DNA from: an uncultured Opitutales bacterium
GTDB taxonomy: Bacteria; Verrucomicrobiota; Verrucomicrobiia; Opitutales; Intestinicryptomonadaceae
DNA: 34,804 bases
Direction of reading: 5' to 3'
Assembly (NCBI GenBank): GCA_900552245.1
Contig: URYY01000006.1
Location: 1-34,804, forward strand
Each line of letters starts with the position of its first letter. Positions within the stretch are counted from its first letter, which is position 1. The notes under the pieces are model-generated. The model did not search any database, was not told where the DNA came from, and saw only the letters and a program-made list of their open reading frames with translations. Below, one piece after another: positions 15,450-24,731 of this stretch. Both the position numbers and the translations under genes were made by a program.

Positions 15450-16067
15450 TTAATTTTTTATTCTCAGTATTGTTAGGGAGTATGGGGGCAATTTCATTTT
15501 GCGAACCTCAGCCGCCGATATCTTTTAGGCCTCGCGCTCAAATTTTTCGGCGTCATAGGCTCCGTGAAGTGTCGTCTTTGAGATTTTCGCTGAAGATTTC
15601 ACAAATGGCAAATCCGAGTCTAGTTCGCGCGGCAGCATATTGACAATTTTTACTATCGCATCTTTGCTCTTAGAATCTTTAACTACAGATGCAACTACGC
15701 GCTTTGATACTTCCTCTGTATTTTTAGAACGTTTAATGTCAAGCGGTATGTAGCTGTCTGTACTGTTGTGGCAGAGGCTTTGAAGGTCCCAAGATATAGA
15801 CCATATGCAGCGCCAAGTCCCGCTCTTGTCGCGATACAAAAATAGTTCCTTTATTTTTTTGTCTCCCCAAGCGCCTAAGTTTGAATGGGAAAAGGCCCTA
15901 TCCTTACCCCCTATGTACTCCCAATTTTTTAAGTCGCTACCCTTTGCAAAGCATAAATCGCCAGAGTCCGAATCCGTTTTATTGTAAGAGAAAATCCAAG
16001 TTTTGGCCTCTAAAAGCGCACCCACTGCTATGAGCGAACTAATGGAAATGAGTTTAATAAATTTCAT
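15450..16067 (-). pseudogene. Remnant of a secreted arabinofuranosidase-like (GH51-type C-terminus) gene
   Basis: The open part (15525-16067) encodes 180 residues. It has a signal peptide (1-21), then about 75 residues like the first blade of a GH43-type beta-propeller (WIFSYNKTDSDSGDLCFAKG, SDLKNWEYIGG, GTWRCIWSISWD). It then jumps to text typical of the C-terminal beta-domain of GH51 arabinofuranosidases (DSYIPLDI, VVASVVKDSKSKDAIVKIVN, MLPREL). The whole catalytic centre is missing. After a TAA at 15525-15527 the same frame continues for 24 codons with the classic family ending KMKLPPYSLTILRIKN and a second stop at 15450. I infer an internal deletion plus a nonsense mutation. A short expressed protein cannot be excluded, since the 180-codon frame is intact and ordered. 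Confidence 0.7.
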
Positions 16068-16482
16068 ACTCCGCTTTTAGCATTTTTACATTTAAATAAT
16101 AATTCGGGTATGTTGTTACAGTAATACTCAAACCTCTCAATACCCGTTCAAATTTTTATCTAGTTGCAGCCTTGTGTTTCTTTTGGATTTCCCAAATCTG
16201 AGGCGATCTAGAATTTTTTGCTTTTGTATTGTTTTATTTTAAGATTTTATGCGTGGGAGGCGAGGTTATTTGTCTTATTGATACTGAAACTATATGGAAA
16301 CTTTGTTTCGATTTACTTGTTGGAACTAGCTTTTTACCATATAATTAAAGTATCTTTGCGCAGTGGCAAAATTCCATACTTATGCTATTATTAATGAAAT
16401 ATAAAAAATATATTGACACTTGGCGCAATGCGTAACAGCATAGAACAAACCAAATATCTAACCTTGTTTTAAATTTGCATTT
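16068..16482. other. Divergent intergenic region
   Basis: About 415 AT-rich bases lie between the minus-strand remnant and the PEP-CTERM gene and should hold both promoters. A consensus -35 TTGACA is at 16413-16418, but the best -10 candidates nearby (TAGAAC at 16441) are badly spaced. No open frame, tRNA or structured leader stands out. Confidence 0.5.
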
Positions 16483-19203
16483 ATGAAGATTATGAAGATT
16501 ACGGCAGTATCGGCCTTGTTTGTATGGGCGGCTCTATCCGCCTATGCCCAGCAGGAAATTTCCCTTGATGGGAATTTTGACGCAGATGTTCAATGGAGCG
16601 AAGCGAATTGGAATCCGCAAGTGCCCACGGCAGCGGACAATGTCACAATCAATATGGACAAAAACCAGGGTTGGCTCGTAGTTGATGGGGCTATTGATGT
16701 AAATAAATTGACGCTTGGCTCTTACGCAAAACTACTTGCAAGCGGAGCCGGAAACTCGCTCAACTCGGCTTTTGATATCACACTGAACGACAATTCTTCA
16801 TTACTGGTAAACAATGGTGCTTCGCTGAGTTTGGAGGTGGGTTACTCTGCGGTAGTAAATGAGAATGCGAGCTTTACGGTAGATAATGCAACCTTTAACG
16901 GAAAATTTCACTATTCAGCCTACAACGTGCGGATTTTAAACGGTTCCACTTGGAACATAGGGTCTGGTATGGATGGTGTCGATAATGGCGATATTTTGGT
17001 TAAAAATTCCACCGTAAACCTCACATCCGACCTGAAGATGAAAAGGCTGACTGCCCTTAATTTTACGCTCGATAACTCCACTTTAGGCGGGGCTGAGAAC
17101 GCAAAGAAGGGAATAAATTTCGGCGGGAATGTAGATATTTTAAACGGCTCAAAAATCCAATACATAGAGCACTTTAACGTCGGGCGCGAAAATGGAGGCG
17201 CGTTGGGCGACACTACCGTAACGGTTCAGGGGAGTTCCGCCGACAATCTATCTTCAATAAATGTGGCAAATGGCTGGCTAAACGTAAACGAAGGCGGTAC
17301 ATCAAAACTTGTCTTGGCCGGATTTAGCGATGTCGATTTTACCTCAAAGATTGATGCTAACAATACTAAAGGAGGTGACTTTGAGATTGTTTTTGAAAAT
17401 TCAAACAACGACCTCTCTGTTGGCGGCAGTGCCTCTTTTGGAAAAAATTCCAGTGCAATGTCCGGCGACTGGCGCATATATACGGCAAGCGGTGCCATGA
17501 ATAGCAAGTTCGGCACCCATGGAACTTTTATTATGTACGTATCGTCGGCAGAGGGCAATAACGCATCTGTCGGCGTGGACTGGAGCGGAGATGGAAATGT
17601 ATTTAGTCTGGGCAATGGCGTATTTATGAAAGGTTCAAAAGCTGCCAGCGGAAATAGCCACATGTATATGCGCGTAAGCGACGGCGGAACATTCTCTCTA
17701 AAGGATGTAAATATTGGCGGCGATAAGCTTGTGGATAGTTCCGTAAGTGGCTTAACCGAGTTTGTAGTTGCAAATGGCGGCAAAGTTTCCGCAAACGATA
17801 TTAAGATTAACAATTCGGGTGTAGCGGGCGCAACATCTGTATCTAAACTCGTCTTTGACAAAGCAAACTACCTTGTCGGCGAGGACGGCAATTCCATGGG
17901 AAACGTTTCAATAGGCGGCTTTAACGGTTCTGCTCAAAATGCGACTAATGAAACTATTCTTGGCGGAACTGCATTATTGGAGGTTATAAAAGGCTCCAAT
18001 GTGTACTTGAGTGGAAATATCAATATGATTACCAGCAACAGTGCCGGATCAACTTCCGTATCAAAGCTTCTTGTGGAAAATTCAACTTTGAAGATGAATA
18101 GAGAGCTCAAAGCCGCACACAAGGACACTGGTCTATTTTCAAGCGGCAGCGCAATTTTGGAAGTAACTGGCGAAAATTCCGTATTTGAAGCTACAAACAA
18201 GGGCTTTTACTCCGGCTACGAGACCGATATGTCGGGGGGCAGCATAGAGGTTTTGCTGAGCGGACAAAACAATAGAATTTCCTTCGCAAATCAATCTACA
18301 AATGCAAATGAGAAGTTTTACATGTTCGCAGGAACTTCTACCGGAACCCAGACGGGCGGAACTATAGATGTTAAAGTCACGGGCAGTGGCAATGTGTTTG
18401 AAGCCATGGGCATAGAAATTGGAAAGACAAGATCAACTGGCGGAAAAAATACATTCTACGCAAAGGGCGATTCTGCAAGCGCCGTAAATACCCTTCGATT
18501 TGTCGGAGATACTCTAAGCATACATGGCTCAACGGATACTTCGGCAACTATAGAGAACTCCTTTATTATGGCGGGCAACACAAAGCTTTTGCGCACTGAG
18601 GATAGAACGGTCCACATTTATGTAGGAAACGATGCAAATACGGCTGGCGGCAGTGCAAGCTTCATTGTAAAGGGCAGCGGCAATGTCGTAAGGGGCGAGA
18701 ATTTCAAGGTTGGTTCCTCCTCTGCAACTGGGGGAACTGCACTTGCTCGCTTTGAAGGCTATTCAAACGACATTCGCTTTAACAGCGCACTGAGCTTCGA
18801 GGGTTCAGGCACAAGCTACGACGAAGCAGTTGGCGGGCGCTTTGAATTTGTCTTGGACAACTCCGGGGACGGCCTTGGAGAGGCTATGTTAAATGTTGGA
18901 CGAATCGACGCTTTTAGCGGTGCTATACAGGTGGATTTCTCGGCTCTTTCGGGCGAATTTGACGGCGCTGAATTTCTCTTGATTTCCTCAGGGCAGGATT
19001 GGTTCAGCTTGTATTCCTCTTGGGAGCAGAGCGGACTATTTGACTTCAACCTCAGGGACGAATCCGACGAGGCTTACTTTGAGTACTCGGGCGGCAATCT
19101 GTACGTAATTTACACTTCCACAGTGCCCGAACCCGCCACCTTTGCGGCTATATTCGGCCTTTGCGCTCTGGCATTTGCATATTATAGGCGCAGGAAAAAC
19201 TAA
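16483..19203 (+). CDS. Secreted PEP-CTERM protein with repetitive beta-helix body
   Basis: This 906-residue exported protein has a signal peptide at 1-22 (cleavage near AYA-QQ). It then has the opening W-x-x-A-N-W-x-P-x-V-P-T-A-A-D-N-V-T common in autotransporter-like and PEP-CTERM surface proteins. The body (about 60-800) is rich in Asn, Ser, Gly, Thr and Val with recurring short strands (LKVENSTL, VTGSGNVFE, GGTALLEV), fitting a parallel beta-helix. The C-terminus is a full sorting signal: V881-P-E-P884, a hydrophobic span and the basic end YYRRRKN. Such signals are cut by an exosortase, not encoded here. A role in the extracellular matrix or cell surface is inferred. The start has a tandem repeat (ATGAAGATT twice), so 16492 is also possible; no SD. 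The 211-codon minus-strand frame inside is a shadow. Confidence 0.9.
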   Translation: MKIMKITAVSALFVWAALSAYAQQEISLDGNFDADVQWSEANWNPQVPTAADNVTINMDKNQGWLVVDGAIDVNKLTLGSYAKLLASGAGNSLNSAFDITLNDNSSLLVNNGASLSLEVGYSAVVNENASFTVDNATFNGKFHYSAYNVRILNGSTWNIGSGMDGVDNGDILVKNSTVNLTSDLKMKRLTALNFTLDNSTLGGAENAKKGINFGGNVDILNGSKIQYIEHFNVGRENGGALGDTTVTVQGSSADNLSSINVANGWLNVNEGGTSKLVLAGFSDVDFTSKIDANNTKGGDFEIVFENSNNDLSVGGSASFGKNSSAMSGDWRIYTASGAMNSKFGTHGTFIMYVSSAEGNNASVGVDWSGDGNVFSLGNGVFMKGSKAASGNSHMYMRVSDGGTFSLKDVNIGGDKLVDSSVSGLTEFVVANGGKVSANDIKINNSGVAGATSVSKLVFDKANYLVGEDGNSMGNVSIGGFNGSAQNATNETILGGTALLEVIKGSNVYLSGNINMITSNSAGSTSVSKLLVENSTLKMNRELKAAHKDTGLFSSGSAILEVTGENSVFEATNKGFYSGYETDMSGGSIEVLLSGQNNRISFANQSTNANEKFYMFAGTSTGTQTGGTIDVKVTGSGNVFEAMGIEIGKTRSTGGKNTFYAKGDSASAVNTLRFVGDTLSIHGSTDTSATIENSFIMAGNTKLLRTEDRTVHIYVGNDANTAGGSASFIVKGSGNVVRGENFKVGSSSATGGTALARFEGYSNDIRFNSALSFEGSGTSYDEAVGGRFEFVLDNSGDGLGEAMLNVGRIDAFSGAIQVDFSALSGEFDGAEFLLISSGQDWFSLYSSWEQSGLFDFNLRDESDEAYFEYSGGNLYVIYTSTVPEPATFAAIFGLCALAFAYYRRRKN

Positions 19204-19226
19204 GGATTACTTCCCTTAACATTTTG

Positions 19227-19260
19227 CGCCCTTTGGATTTTCATCTGAAGGGCGTTTTTT
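19227..19260 (+). terminator. Rho-independent terminator after the PEP-CTERM gene
   Basis: CGCCCTT (19227-19233) pairs with AAGGGCG (19248-19254), with a further GAT/ATC pairing inside the loop, followed by six Ts. Confidence 0.9.
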
Positions 19261-19358
19261 ATCTCTCGGGAGAATGTACAATAGCTGTTTCCAAGTATGG
19301 ACTTTTGTGTTGATCTATTTTTAAAATGAATTTAAACATAGTTTCAAATCACTGCCAT

Positions 19359-21206
19359 ATGCGCAATCTAAAACGTTTTTTAATTCTTGCAACAATCCCG
19401 CTTTTAAGTCTGTCTCACTCTTTCGGTGAAGTGCTTACTTTTTGCAATCCAATAAATATAAGTTATCAGCCTTTTAACAAGAATGCGCGCTCTGCGGCAG
19501 ATCCTGTAGTAGTGCCATTTAAGGGCAAGTATTACCTTTTCGGCAGCCTCTACAAGGGCGGAACTTTGGGCTATTGGGCTTCTGAAGATTTAGTTAAGTG
19601 GAAGCTTATTCCATTTCCGGATTCAATTCTTGGCGAAATATTAAATAAAGATGGCGAGGCCTATGCGCCGGGCCTTGTCGCTATAGACGGCTTTATCTAC
19701 TATGCTAGGCTAGATGGCAGTGTGGCGATACGCACTTCGAATCCGGATAATCCCGACTCATGGGAGCTTTTTTCCAAAAAGGCCTTTGCGGGTTTCGACC
19801 CGGCCTATTTCTTGGACGACGATGGCAAGCTCTACAACTATAGCGGCGCCCTTGAAAGCAATGTGGTGCAATTAGACAAAAGTAACTTTAGTGCAATGGG
19901 AAAAACTCGAAAGCAGCTAACTCCCAAGACAAAGACGGCGGAAGTTCTATCCAGGCAAAGCTACGGGCTCTATTGGGGAAAGGCCGAGTACGAGAGCAGG
20001 TTCTCGGACTGGAATAAGCCCGAGACCTTGGATACTGCGCGACTAATTCCCGGCAATCCGCCTCAGAAGCCCCAGTTTAACACCGTGAGCACAGATTCTA
20101 TGCAAGAGGCGCCGTGGCTTACAAAGTTTGAAGGCAAGTACTATTTGCAAAACTCAAATCCCGGAACTGCCTGCCCTTGGTACAGCGATTCTGTATGGGT
20201 GTCGGACTCTCCGACGGGGCCCTTTGAGATGCCGGACTACGCCACAGTCTCAATGAAAGTCGGCGGTTTTATAAACAGTGCGGGGCACAGTTGCGTCTTT
20301 CAGGATTTCCACGGCAATTGGTGGCGCGCGAGCACTATGTGGATAGGTGTGCACGCAGGGTTTGAGCGCAGAATAGGGCTATTTCCGGTGGAGTTTGACA
20401 AGCAGGGCAGAATGCTCACCCACACGGAATTTGGCGACTACCCGATGTTTGTGCCAAATTCAAAGCGCAAAAAGCCGGGGAACTTCCTAATGGGGTGGAA
20501 TTTGCTTTCGAAGGACGCCAAAGTCGAAGTTTCTTCAACCCACTCAAAATTTGAGGTCAAAAATGCCAGCGATGAAAATGTGCGAACCTGGTGGAGTGCG
20601 AAAACTTCAGATGCGGGCGAATGGTTAAGTATGGACTTGGCTAGACCCTGTAAAATTCATGCCGTGCAAGTAAATTTTGCGGAGCAAGACATAGTTCAGG
20701 AGGCTCTTAAAGAGGATTACCACGCCTACAGGCTATACGCCTCCAAAGACGGTAAATCGTGGAATTTGATTGCCGACAAATCTGAAAATAAAGAGAGTGT
20801 GGCTCACGATTATTTGCATTTAAAAAAGCCCATTGAAGCCCGCTATTTGAAGCTTGAGAATGTGCACAGCGCCAAGCGCGGCAAGTTTGCCGTACGCGAC
20901 TTGAGGGCGTTCGGATTTTGCGATGCCCAAAAGCCCCGGAAAGTGAGCGGTGCGCATGCAGTGCGCGACAAAGGCGACGGCAAGCACATAAAGTTTACAT
21001 GGAAGCCTTCAGAGGGGGCGAGGGGCTACGTAATTTTTTACGGAGTTGCACCCGATGCTCTGCATTTGAATGTTCAATACCAAAATCCGCAGGCGGATTC
21101 GCTTACACTTTCCTGCTTTAACGCAGCAGCTAAGAATTATTACTTTAGGATAGACGCTTACAACGAGGCTGGAGTGAGCAAATCAGATGTTAAAAAAGTG
21201 AGATAG
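19359..21206 (+). CDS. Secreted glycoside hydrolase family 43 enzyme with F5/8C and Fn3-like modules
   Basis: This 615-residue exported enzyme probably releases arabinose, xylose or galactose from plant polysaccharide side chains. The signal peptide is 1-23 (MRNLKRFLILATIPLLSLSHSFG). The five-bladed propeller (about 25-385) carries the GH43 triad: base D48 (SAADPVV), D147 (GFDPAYF) and acid E250 (MQEAPWL). Residues about 395-535 look like an F5/8-type C (CBM32-like) sugar-binding domain (WWSAKTSDAGEWLSMDL, YRLYASKDGKSW, ARYLKLENV), and about 545-615 like a fibronectin III module. The GH43 subfamily is not assigned. The start at 19359 gives a normal signal peptide; an ATG at 19326 adds 11 residues. 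Neither has an SD. A GH2 gene follows after 171 nt. Confidence 0.88.
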   Translation: MRNLKRFLILATIPLLSLSHSFGEVLTFCNPINISYQPFNKNARSAADPVVVPFKGKYYLFGSLYKGGTLGYWASEDLVKWKLIPFPDSILGEILNKDGEAYAPGLVAIDGFIYYARLDGSVAIRTSNPDNPDSWELFSKKAFAGFDPAYFLDDDGKLYNYSGALESNVVQLDKSNFSAMGKTRKQLTPKTKTAEVLSRQSYGLYWGKAEYESRFSDWNKPETLDTARLIPGNPPQKPQFNTVSTDSMQEAPWLTKFEGKYYLQNSNPGTACPWYSDSVWVSDSPTGPFEMPDYATVSMKVGGFINSAGHSCVFQDFHGNWWRASTMWIGVHAGFERRIGLFPVEFDKQGRMLTHTEFGDYPMFVPNSKRKKPGNFLMGWNLLSKDAKVEVSSTHSKFEVKNASDENVRTWWSAKTSDAGEWLSMDLARPCKIHAVQVNFAEQDIVQEALKEDYHAYRLYASKDGKSWNLIADKSENKESVAHDYLHLKKPIEARYLKLENVHSAKRGKFAVRDLRAFGFCDAQKPRKVSGAHAVRDKGDGKHIKFTWKPSEGARGYVIFYGVAPDALHLNVQYQNPQADSLTLSCFNAAAKNYYFRIDAYNEAGVSKSDVKKVR

Positions 21207-21262
21207 TTGAAATTCAATATTGTTATCTATAAATAAGTTAGCTATTTAATATAGGTTTTATA

Positions 21263-21294
21263 TTTGCGATTTTACGAAATATCGCAAACGTTTG
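21263..21294. promoter_or_regulatory. Overlapping palindromes upstream of the GH2 gene, LacI-type operator candidate
   Basis: TTTGCGAT (21263-21270) and ATCGCAAA (21281-21288) are perfect arms around TTTACGAAAT, itself nearly symmetric. Overlapping it, CAAACGTTTG (21285-21294) is a perfect 10-bp palindrome with the central CG and AAACGTTT core of LacI/GalR/PurR-type operators. It lies about 85-115 nt before the GH2 start. The first hairpin could instead be a poor terminator of the GH43 gene, but no clean T-tract follows. Confidence 0.5.
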
Positions 21295-21377
21295 AAATTT
21301 TTTGTTGAACATTTAAGCGCAGACTGCTAGCTTTTGGATTTGAAATAAATTACATTAAACAAATATTGTTACTTGTT

Positions 21378-24300
21378 ATGTTACGAAAACTGTATGAAGG
21401 GAAGTTCGGACTCAAGTCCGCAAGAGTGGGAAAACTTGCCGCTTCTTTAGCGCTGATTGTAGCGTCTGTTGCGTCTTACGCGCAGAACTTAAACAGCGTC
21501 GAAGTGAAGGGCAACTGGCAAATGCAAGACGCCGAACTCGTCAAGGCAAAAGCCTTAAAAGAGGGTTGGTATAGGGAGAATTCCGCAAAACAGCCTGAGG
21601 AGGGGCGCGAGGTTTCAAAGGCGTCTTTCGATTCAAAGGGCTGGTACAAGGCTACTGTTCCCGGCACAGTACTGACGACACTTGTAAACAACAAGGTCTA
21701 TCCCGAACCCCTGTACAACGAAAATAACCGCCCCGAGAAAATTCCGGAAGACTTGTGCCGCAAGGACTGGTGGTACCGCACGACGGTCATGATACCGGAG
21801 GAATTTAAGGACAAGAACATTTGGCTGAATTTCTACGGCATAAATTATAGCGCCGAAATTTGGGTAAACGGCAGGAAGGTGGCCCCAATGCACGGCGCCT
21901 TCATAAGGGGTATATTTGATATCACAAAGTACGACGTAAAGCCCGGCAAAGAAACGACAATCGCAGTCAGAATTTCGCCGCAGCCCACAAAGGGCATTCC
22001 CTCCGAGCACACTATGGGCACGACCGGCGGTCCATGCGGAGGCGAGGGCAGGTTAGACGGCGCAACCTTCGGCTGTTCCGTAGGTTGGGACTGGCTATCC
22101 GGCATACGCGATAGAAATAGCGGCATCTGGCAGAAGGTCACTTTGAGTGCTACGGGTTCGGGCGTTATACTTGATCCTTACGTAGTCACCGATTTGCCGG
22201 AACTTCCAAAGACAAACGTGGCGACAGTCTCTATAGACGTTCCCGTCAGAAATGTGACGGATAAGCCTATAAAGGGCACTGTAAAAGGTCTTTTGGGCGA
22301 CATTAAATTTGAAAAGGAAATCGAGATAAAGCCCTGGCATACTGAGACTGTCAAGTTTACGCCCGCCGACTATCCGCAGCTAAAGCTTCAGAATCCGAAG
22401 CTCTGGTGGCCCAATGGCTTGGGCGAACCGAATTTGTACAAGCTAAGCCTCGTTTTTGAGGACGATAAGGGCGTATCTGACGAGCGCGACTTAAATGTTG
22501 GCATAAGAAAGTTCGAGTATTCAGAGCCGGGCAATCCGAATTTTGCGCTGTCCGTAAACGGCGTTAGGGTGTTTATGCGCGGCGGCAACTGGGGCATGGA
22601 GGAAGCTTTGAAGCGCCTCGACAAAGAGCGCCTAGAAACGCAAGTTAAGATGCACCGCGACTTGAACTTTAATATGATAAGAAACTGGGGCGGGCAGAGC
22701 ACTAGCGACTACCTCTTTGAGCTTTGCGACAAATACGGCCTCTTGCTGTGGGACGAATTTTTCCAATTCAACAATGCCGATCCCGTAAATACCGAGCTTT
22801 ACATGGCAAACATACGCGACAAGGTTCTGCGTTACCGCAATCACCCGAGCGTAGTTTTGTGGTGCAGCAGAAACGAAGCAACCCCGCCAAAGTATTTGGA
22901 CGATGCAGTTAGGTATATGCTTCTTGAGACTGATCCAAACCGCCATTACCAACCAAATTCCGGCGGCGGCCTAGGTTTTAACTCCGGCGGTCCTTACGAC
23001 TGGGTTCCTCCGATGATGTACTCGAGGTATTTTGAAGCGCCCAACTACAATAAGCGCGAAACTTTCAAGACTGAAATAGGCAGCTTTTCCGTTCCCACGA
23101 TAGAGTCGATACAGGGAATGTTCCCCAAGTCTGAGTGGGACGGCATAACCGACTCTTGGGCAGAGCACAATTTCTGCGCAGGCGGCGGGCGCAAATATCC
23201 GCGCTTTATGACAAACCGCTACGGAGCTCCCAAGAATATGGCCGACTTTGTGCGCAAGGCTCAACTTATGAACTACGAAACGCACAAGGCAATGTACGAG
23301 GGCAGGTTGGGCAGAATGTTTGAGCCTGCAGAAGGTGTCTTATATTGGATGAGCATTCCCGCTCAACCCAGCTTTGTATGGCAGCTCATACAGTACGACT
23401 TGGAGCCCAACGCATCATTCTTTGCCGTTAAGAAGGCCTGCGAGCCCCAGCACATATTCTACACTTGGACGGACAAGGGAACTGTATATGTGGCAAATCA
23501 CAACCCCGAGGCTCTCAAGAACGCCAAGGCTAGCCTTGTGATTTACAATCTCGACGGAACAGTTGCCGCGAAGAAGGATTACGTTGTGAACGTTCCGGCG
23601 GTTTCTGTGCAGTCTTTGGGCAAGCTCGAGTGGCCCGAGAATTTGTCAAAGGTGTTCTTTATAAAGTTGGAATTAAAGGACGCCAAGGGCAAGCTTTTGT
23701 CCGACAACTTCTACTGGCACAATGTCGGGGCAAATCCGGATGACACAAAGGTGCTGCGCGACGACAACAAGTTGATATCGCTCGATAATCTCAAGGACTT
23801 GGATACTCTGCCTAAGGTTGTGCTGACAAGCTCGGCCAAGGTTCGCAAAGATAAGGATAACTTCTACATAGATGTGGCACTTAGAAACGACAAGGACGCA
23901 GTGGCTTTGATGGCGCACTTTCAGGTTCAAGACAAAAACACAAAGAAGCGCATTTTGCCCGTGTACTACAGCGATAACTACGTGTCTTTGGCGCCAAAGG
24001 ATACAAAGTTGATAACAATCACTATTCCTAAAACTTCACTGAGGGCCAACTCGTCTCCGATAGTTATGGTTGACGGTTGGAATGTAGCGGTTAAGGATTC
24101 CCAGCTAATAGCAAATAACAAGAATGCAGATCCGGCAAATTGGGGCGACGCAGGCTTTACATTCAAGCCCCGCGAAATTGTCCGCAAGCCGGTAGTCCGC
24201 ATAAATTGCGGCGGCTACAACAGGGGTAATTTTGAGAAGGATCCTGGCTTTATGGAAGCTCCGGTAGGTTTCCAGACAGAGAGTGTAAACTTGACTGGTG

Positions 24301-24665
24301 TGAAAAATCCGGGACATCCCGATATGTATAGAACCGTGCGCTGGGGAAATAGCACTTACACTGCATACTTAAGCGGTAAGCCTGGCCAGAAGTACACAGT
24401 TCGCCTGCACTTCTGCGAGTCCAGTCGCGACAAGACTGCAGGAAAGCGCGAGTTTGATGTAAAGGCAAACGGCGAGTACATCTTGAAGGACTACGATGTG
24501 GCGCGCGAGGCCGGCGGAGTAAATAGGGGCGTTGTTGCCGAAATTAAGGACGTAAAGAGCGATGAAAACAGCAATATCGTCTTTGAATTTGTAGGTGGCA
24601 AGAAGCGCGCAAATGAAAGCCGCGACCCGCAAATCTGCGGCATAGAGGTAATTCCCCAAAAGTAG
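21378..24665 (+). CDS. Secreted glycoside hydrolase family 2 enzyme with C-terminal malectin domain
   Basis: This 1095-residue exported enzyme has a long-n-region signal peptide (about 1-36, ending VASYA-Q). The GH2 layout is clear: sugar-binding jelly roll (about 70-260, WWYRTTVMIP, IWLNFYGINYSAEIWVNG), immunoglobulin-like domain (about 265-385), then the TIM barrel with FMRGGNWG, MIRNWGG, acid/base E500 in WCSRNEA and probable nucleophile E566 in FKTEIGSF. This pattern is closest in my memory to beta-mannosidases and exo-beta-glucosaminidases (CsxA-like) rather than beta-galactosidases. Further Ig-like domains follow, and residues about 935-1090 form a malectin-like carbohydrate-binding domain (VVRINCGGYNRG, YTVRLHFCE, DPQICGIEV). 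The ATG at 21378 is chosen over an upstream in-frame TTG; no SD. Possible operators lie upstream. Confidence 0.9.
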   Translation: MLRKLYEGKFGLKSARVGKLAASLALIVASVASYAQNLNSVEVKGNWQMQDAELVKAKALKEGWYRENSAKQPEEGREVSKASFDSKGWYKATVPGTVLTTLVNNKVYPEPLYNENNRPEKIPEDLCRKDWWYRTTVMIPEEFKDKNIWLNFYGINYSAEIWVNGRKVAPMHGAFIRGIFDITKYDVKPGKETTIAVRISPQPTKGIPSEHTMGTTGGPCGGEGRLDGATFGCSVGWDWLSGIRDRNSGIWQKVTLSATGSGVILDPYVVTDLPELPKTNVATVSIDVPVRNVTDKPIKGTVKGLLGDIKFEKEIEIKPWHTETVKFTPADYPQLKLQNPKLWWPNGLGEPNLYKLSLVFEDDKGVSDERDLNVGIRKFEYSEPGNPNFALSVNGVRVFMRGGNWGMEEALKRLDKERLETQVKMHRDLNFNMIRNWGGQSTSDYLFELCDKYGLLLWDEFFQFNNADPVNTELYMANIRDKVLRYRNHPSVVLWCSRNEATPPKYLDDAVRYMLLETDPNRHYQPNSGGGLGFNSGGPYDWVPPMMYSRYFEAPNYNKRETFKTEIGSFSVPTIESIQGMFPKSEWDGITDSWAEHNFCAGGGRKYPRFMTNRYGAPKNMADFVRKAQLMNYETHKAMYEGRLGRMFEPAEGVLYWMSIPAQPSFVWQLIQYDLEPNASFFAVKKACEPQHIFYTWTDKGTVYVANHNPEALKNAKASLVIYNLDGTVAAKKDYVVNVPAVSVQSLGKLEWPENLSKVFFIKLELKDAKGKLLSDNFYWHNVGANPDDTKVLRDDNKLISLDNLKDLDTLPKVVLTSSAKVRKDKDNFYIDVALRNDKDAVALMAHFQVQDKNTKKRILPVYYSDNYVSLAPKDTKLITITIPKTSLRANSSPIVMVDGWNVAVKDSQLIANNKNADPANWGDAGFTFKPREIVRKPVVRINCGGYNRGNFEKDPGFMEAPVGFQTESVNLTGVKNPGHPDMYRTVRWGNSTYTAYLSGKPGQKYTVRLHFCESSRDKTAGKREFDVKANGEYILKDYDVAREAGGVNRGVVAEIKDVKSDENSNIVFEFVGGKKRANESRDPQICGIEVIPQK

Positions 24666-24704
24666 TTTGTCGGGGTAGAAAGTATAAATTTTGTAAGCTT
24701 TAAG

Positions 24705-24731
24705 GCGGCGGGCAGAGTCTCGTCGCTTTTT
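24705..24731 (+). terminator. Rho-independent terminator after the GH2 gene
   Basis: GCGGCGGG (24705-24712) pairs, with two G-T wobbles, with CTCGTCGC (24719-24726) over a 6-nt loop, followed by five Ts. Confidence 0.75.

Noticed and set aside
15525..15643. Frameshift as the cause of the truncated arabinofuranosidase C-terminus
   Set aside because: Codon-by-codon reading shows the family ending continues in the same frame after TAA, so it is a nonsense change, not a frameshift.
15093..16482. Search for tRNA, small RNA or CRISPR in the gene-poor stretch
   Set aside because: No cloverleaf, T-loop consensus or regularly spaced repeat was found; only terminators and the decayed gene are supported.
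17226..17861. 211-codon minus-strand frame inside the PEP-CTERM gene
   Set aside because: Antisense shadow of a stop-poor, Asn/Gly-rich coding region; no start signals or domain.
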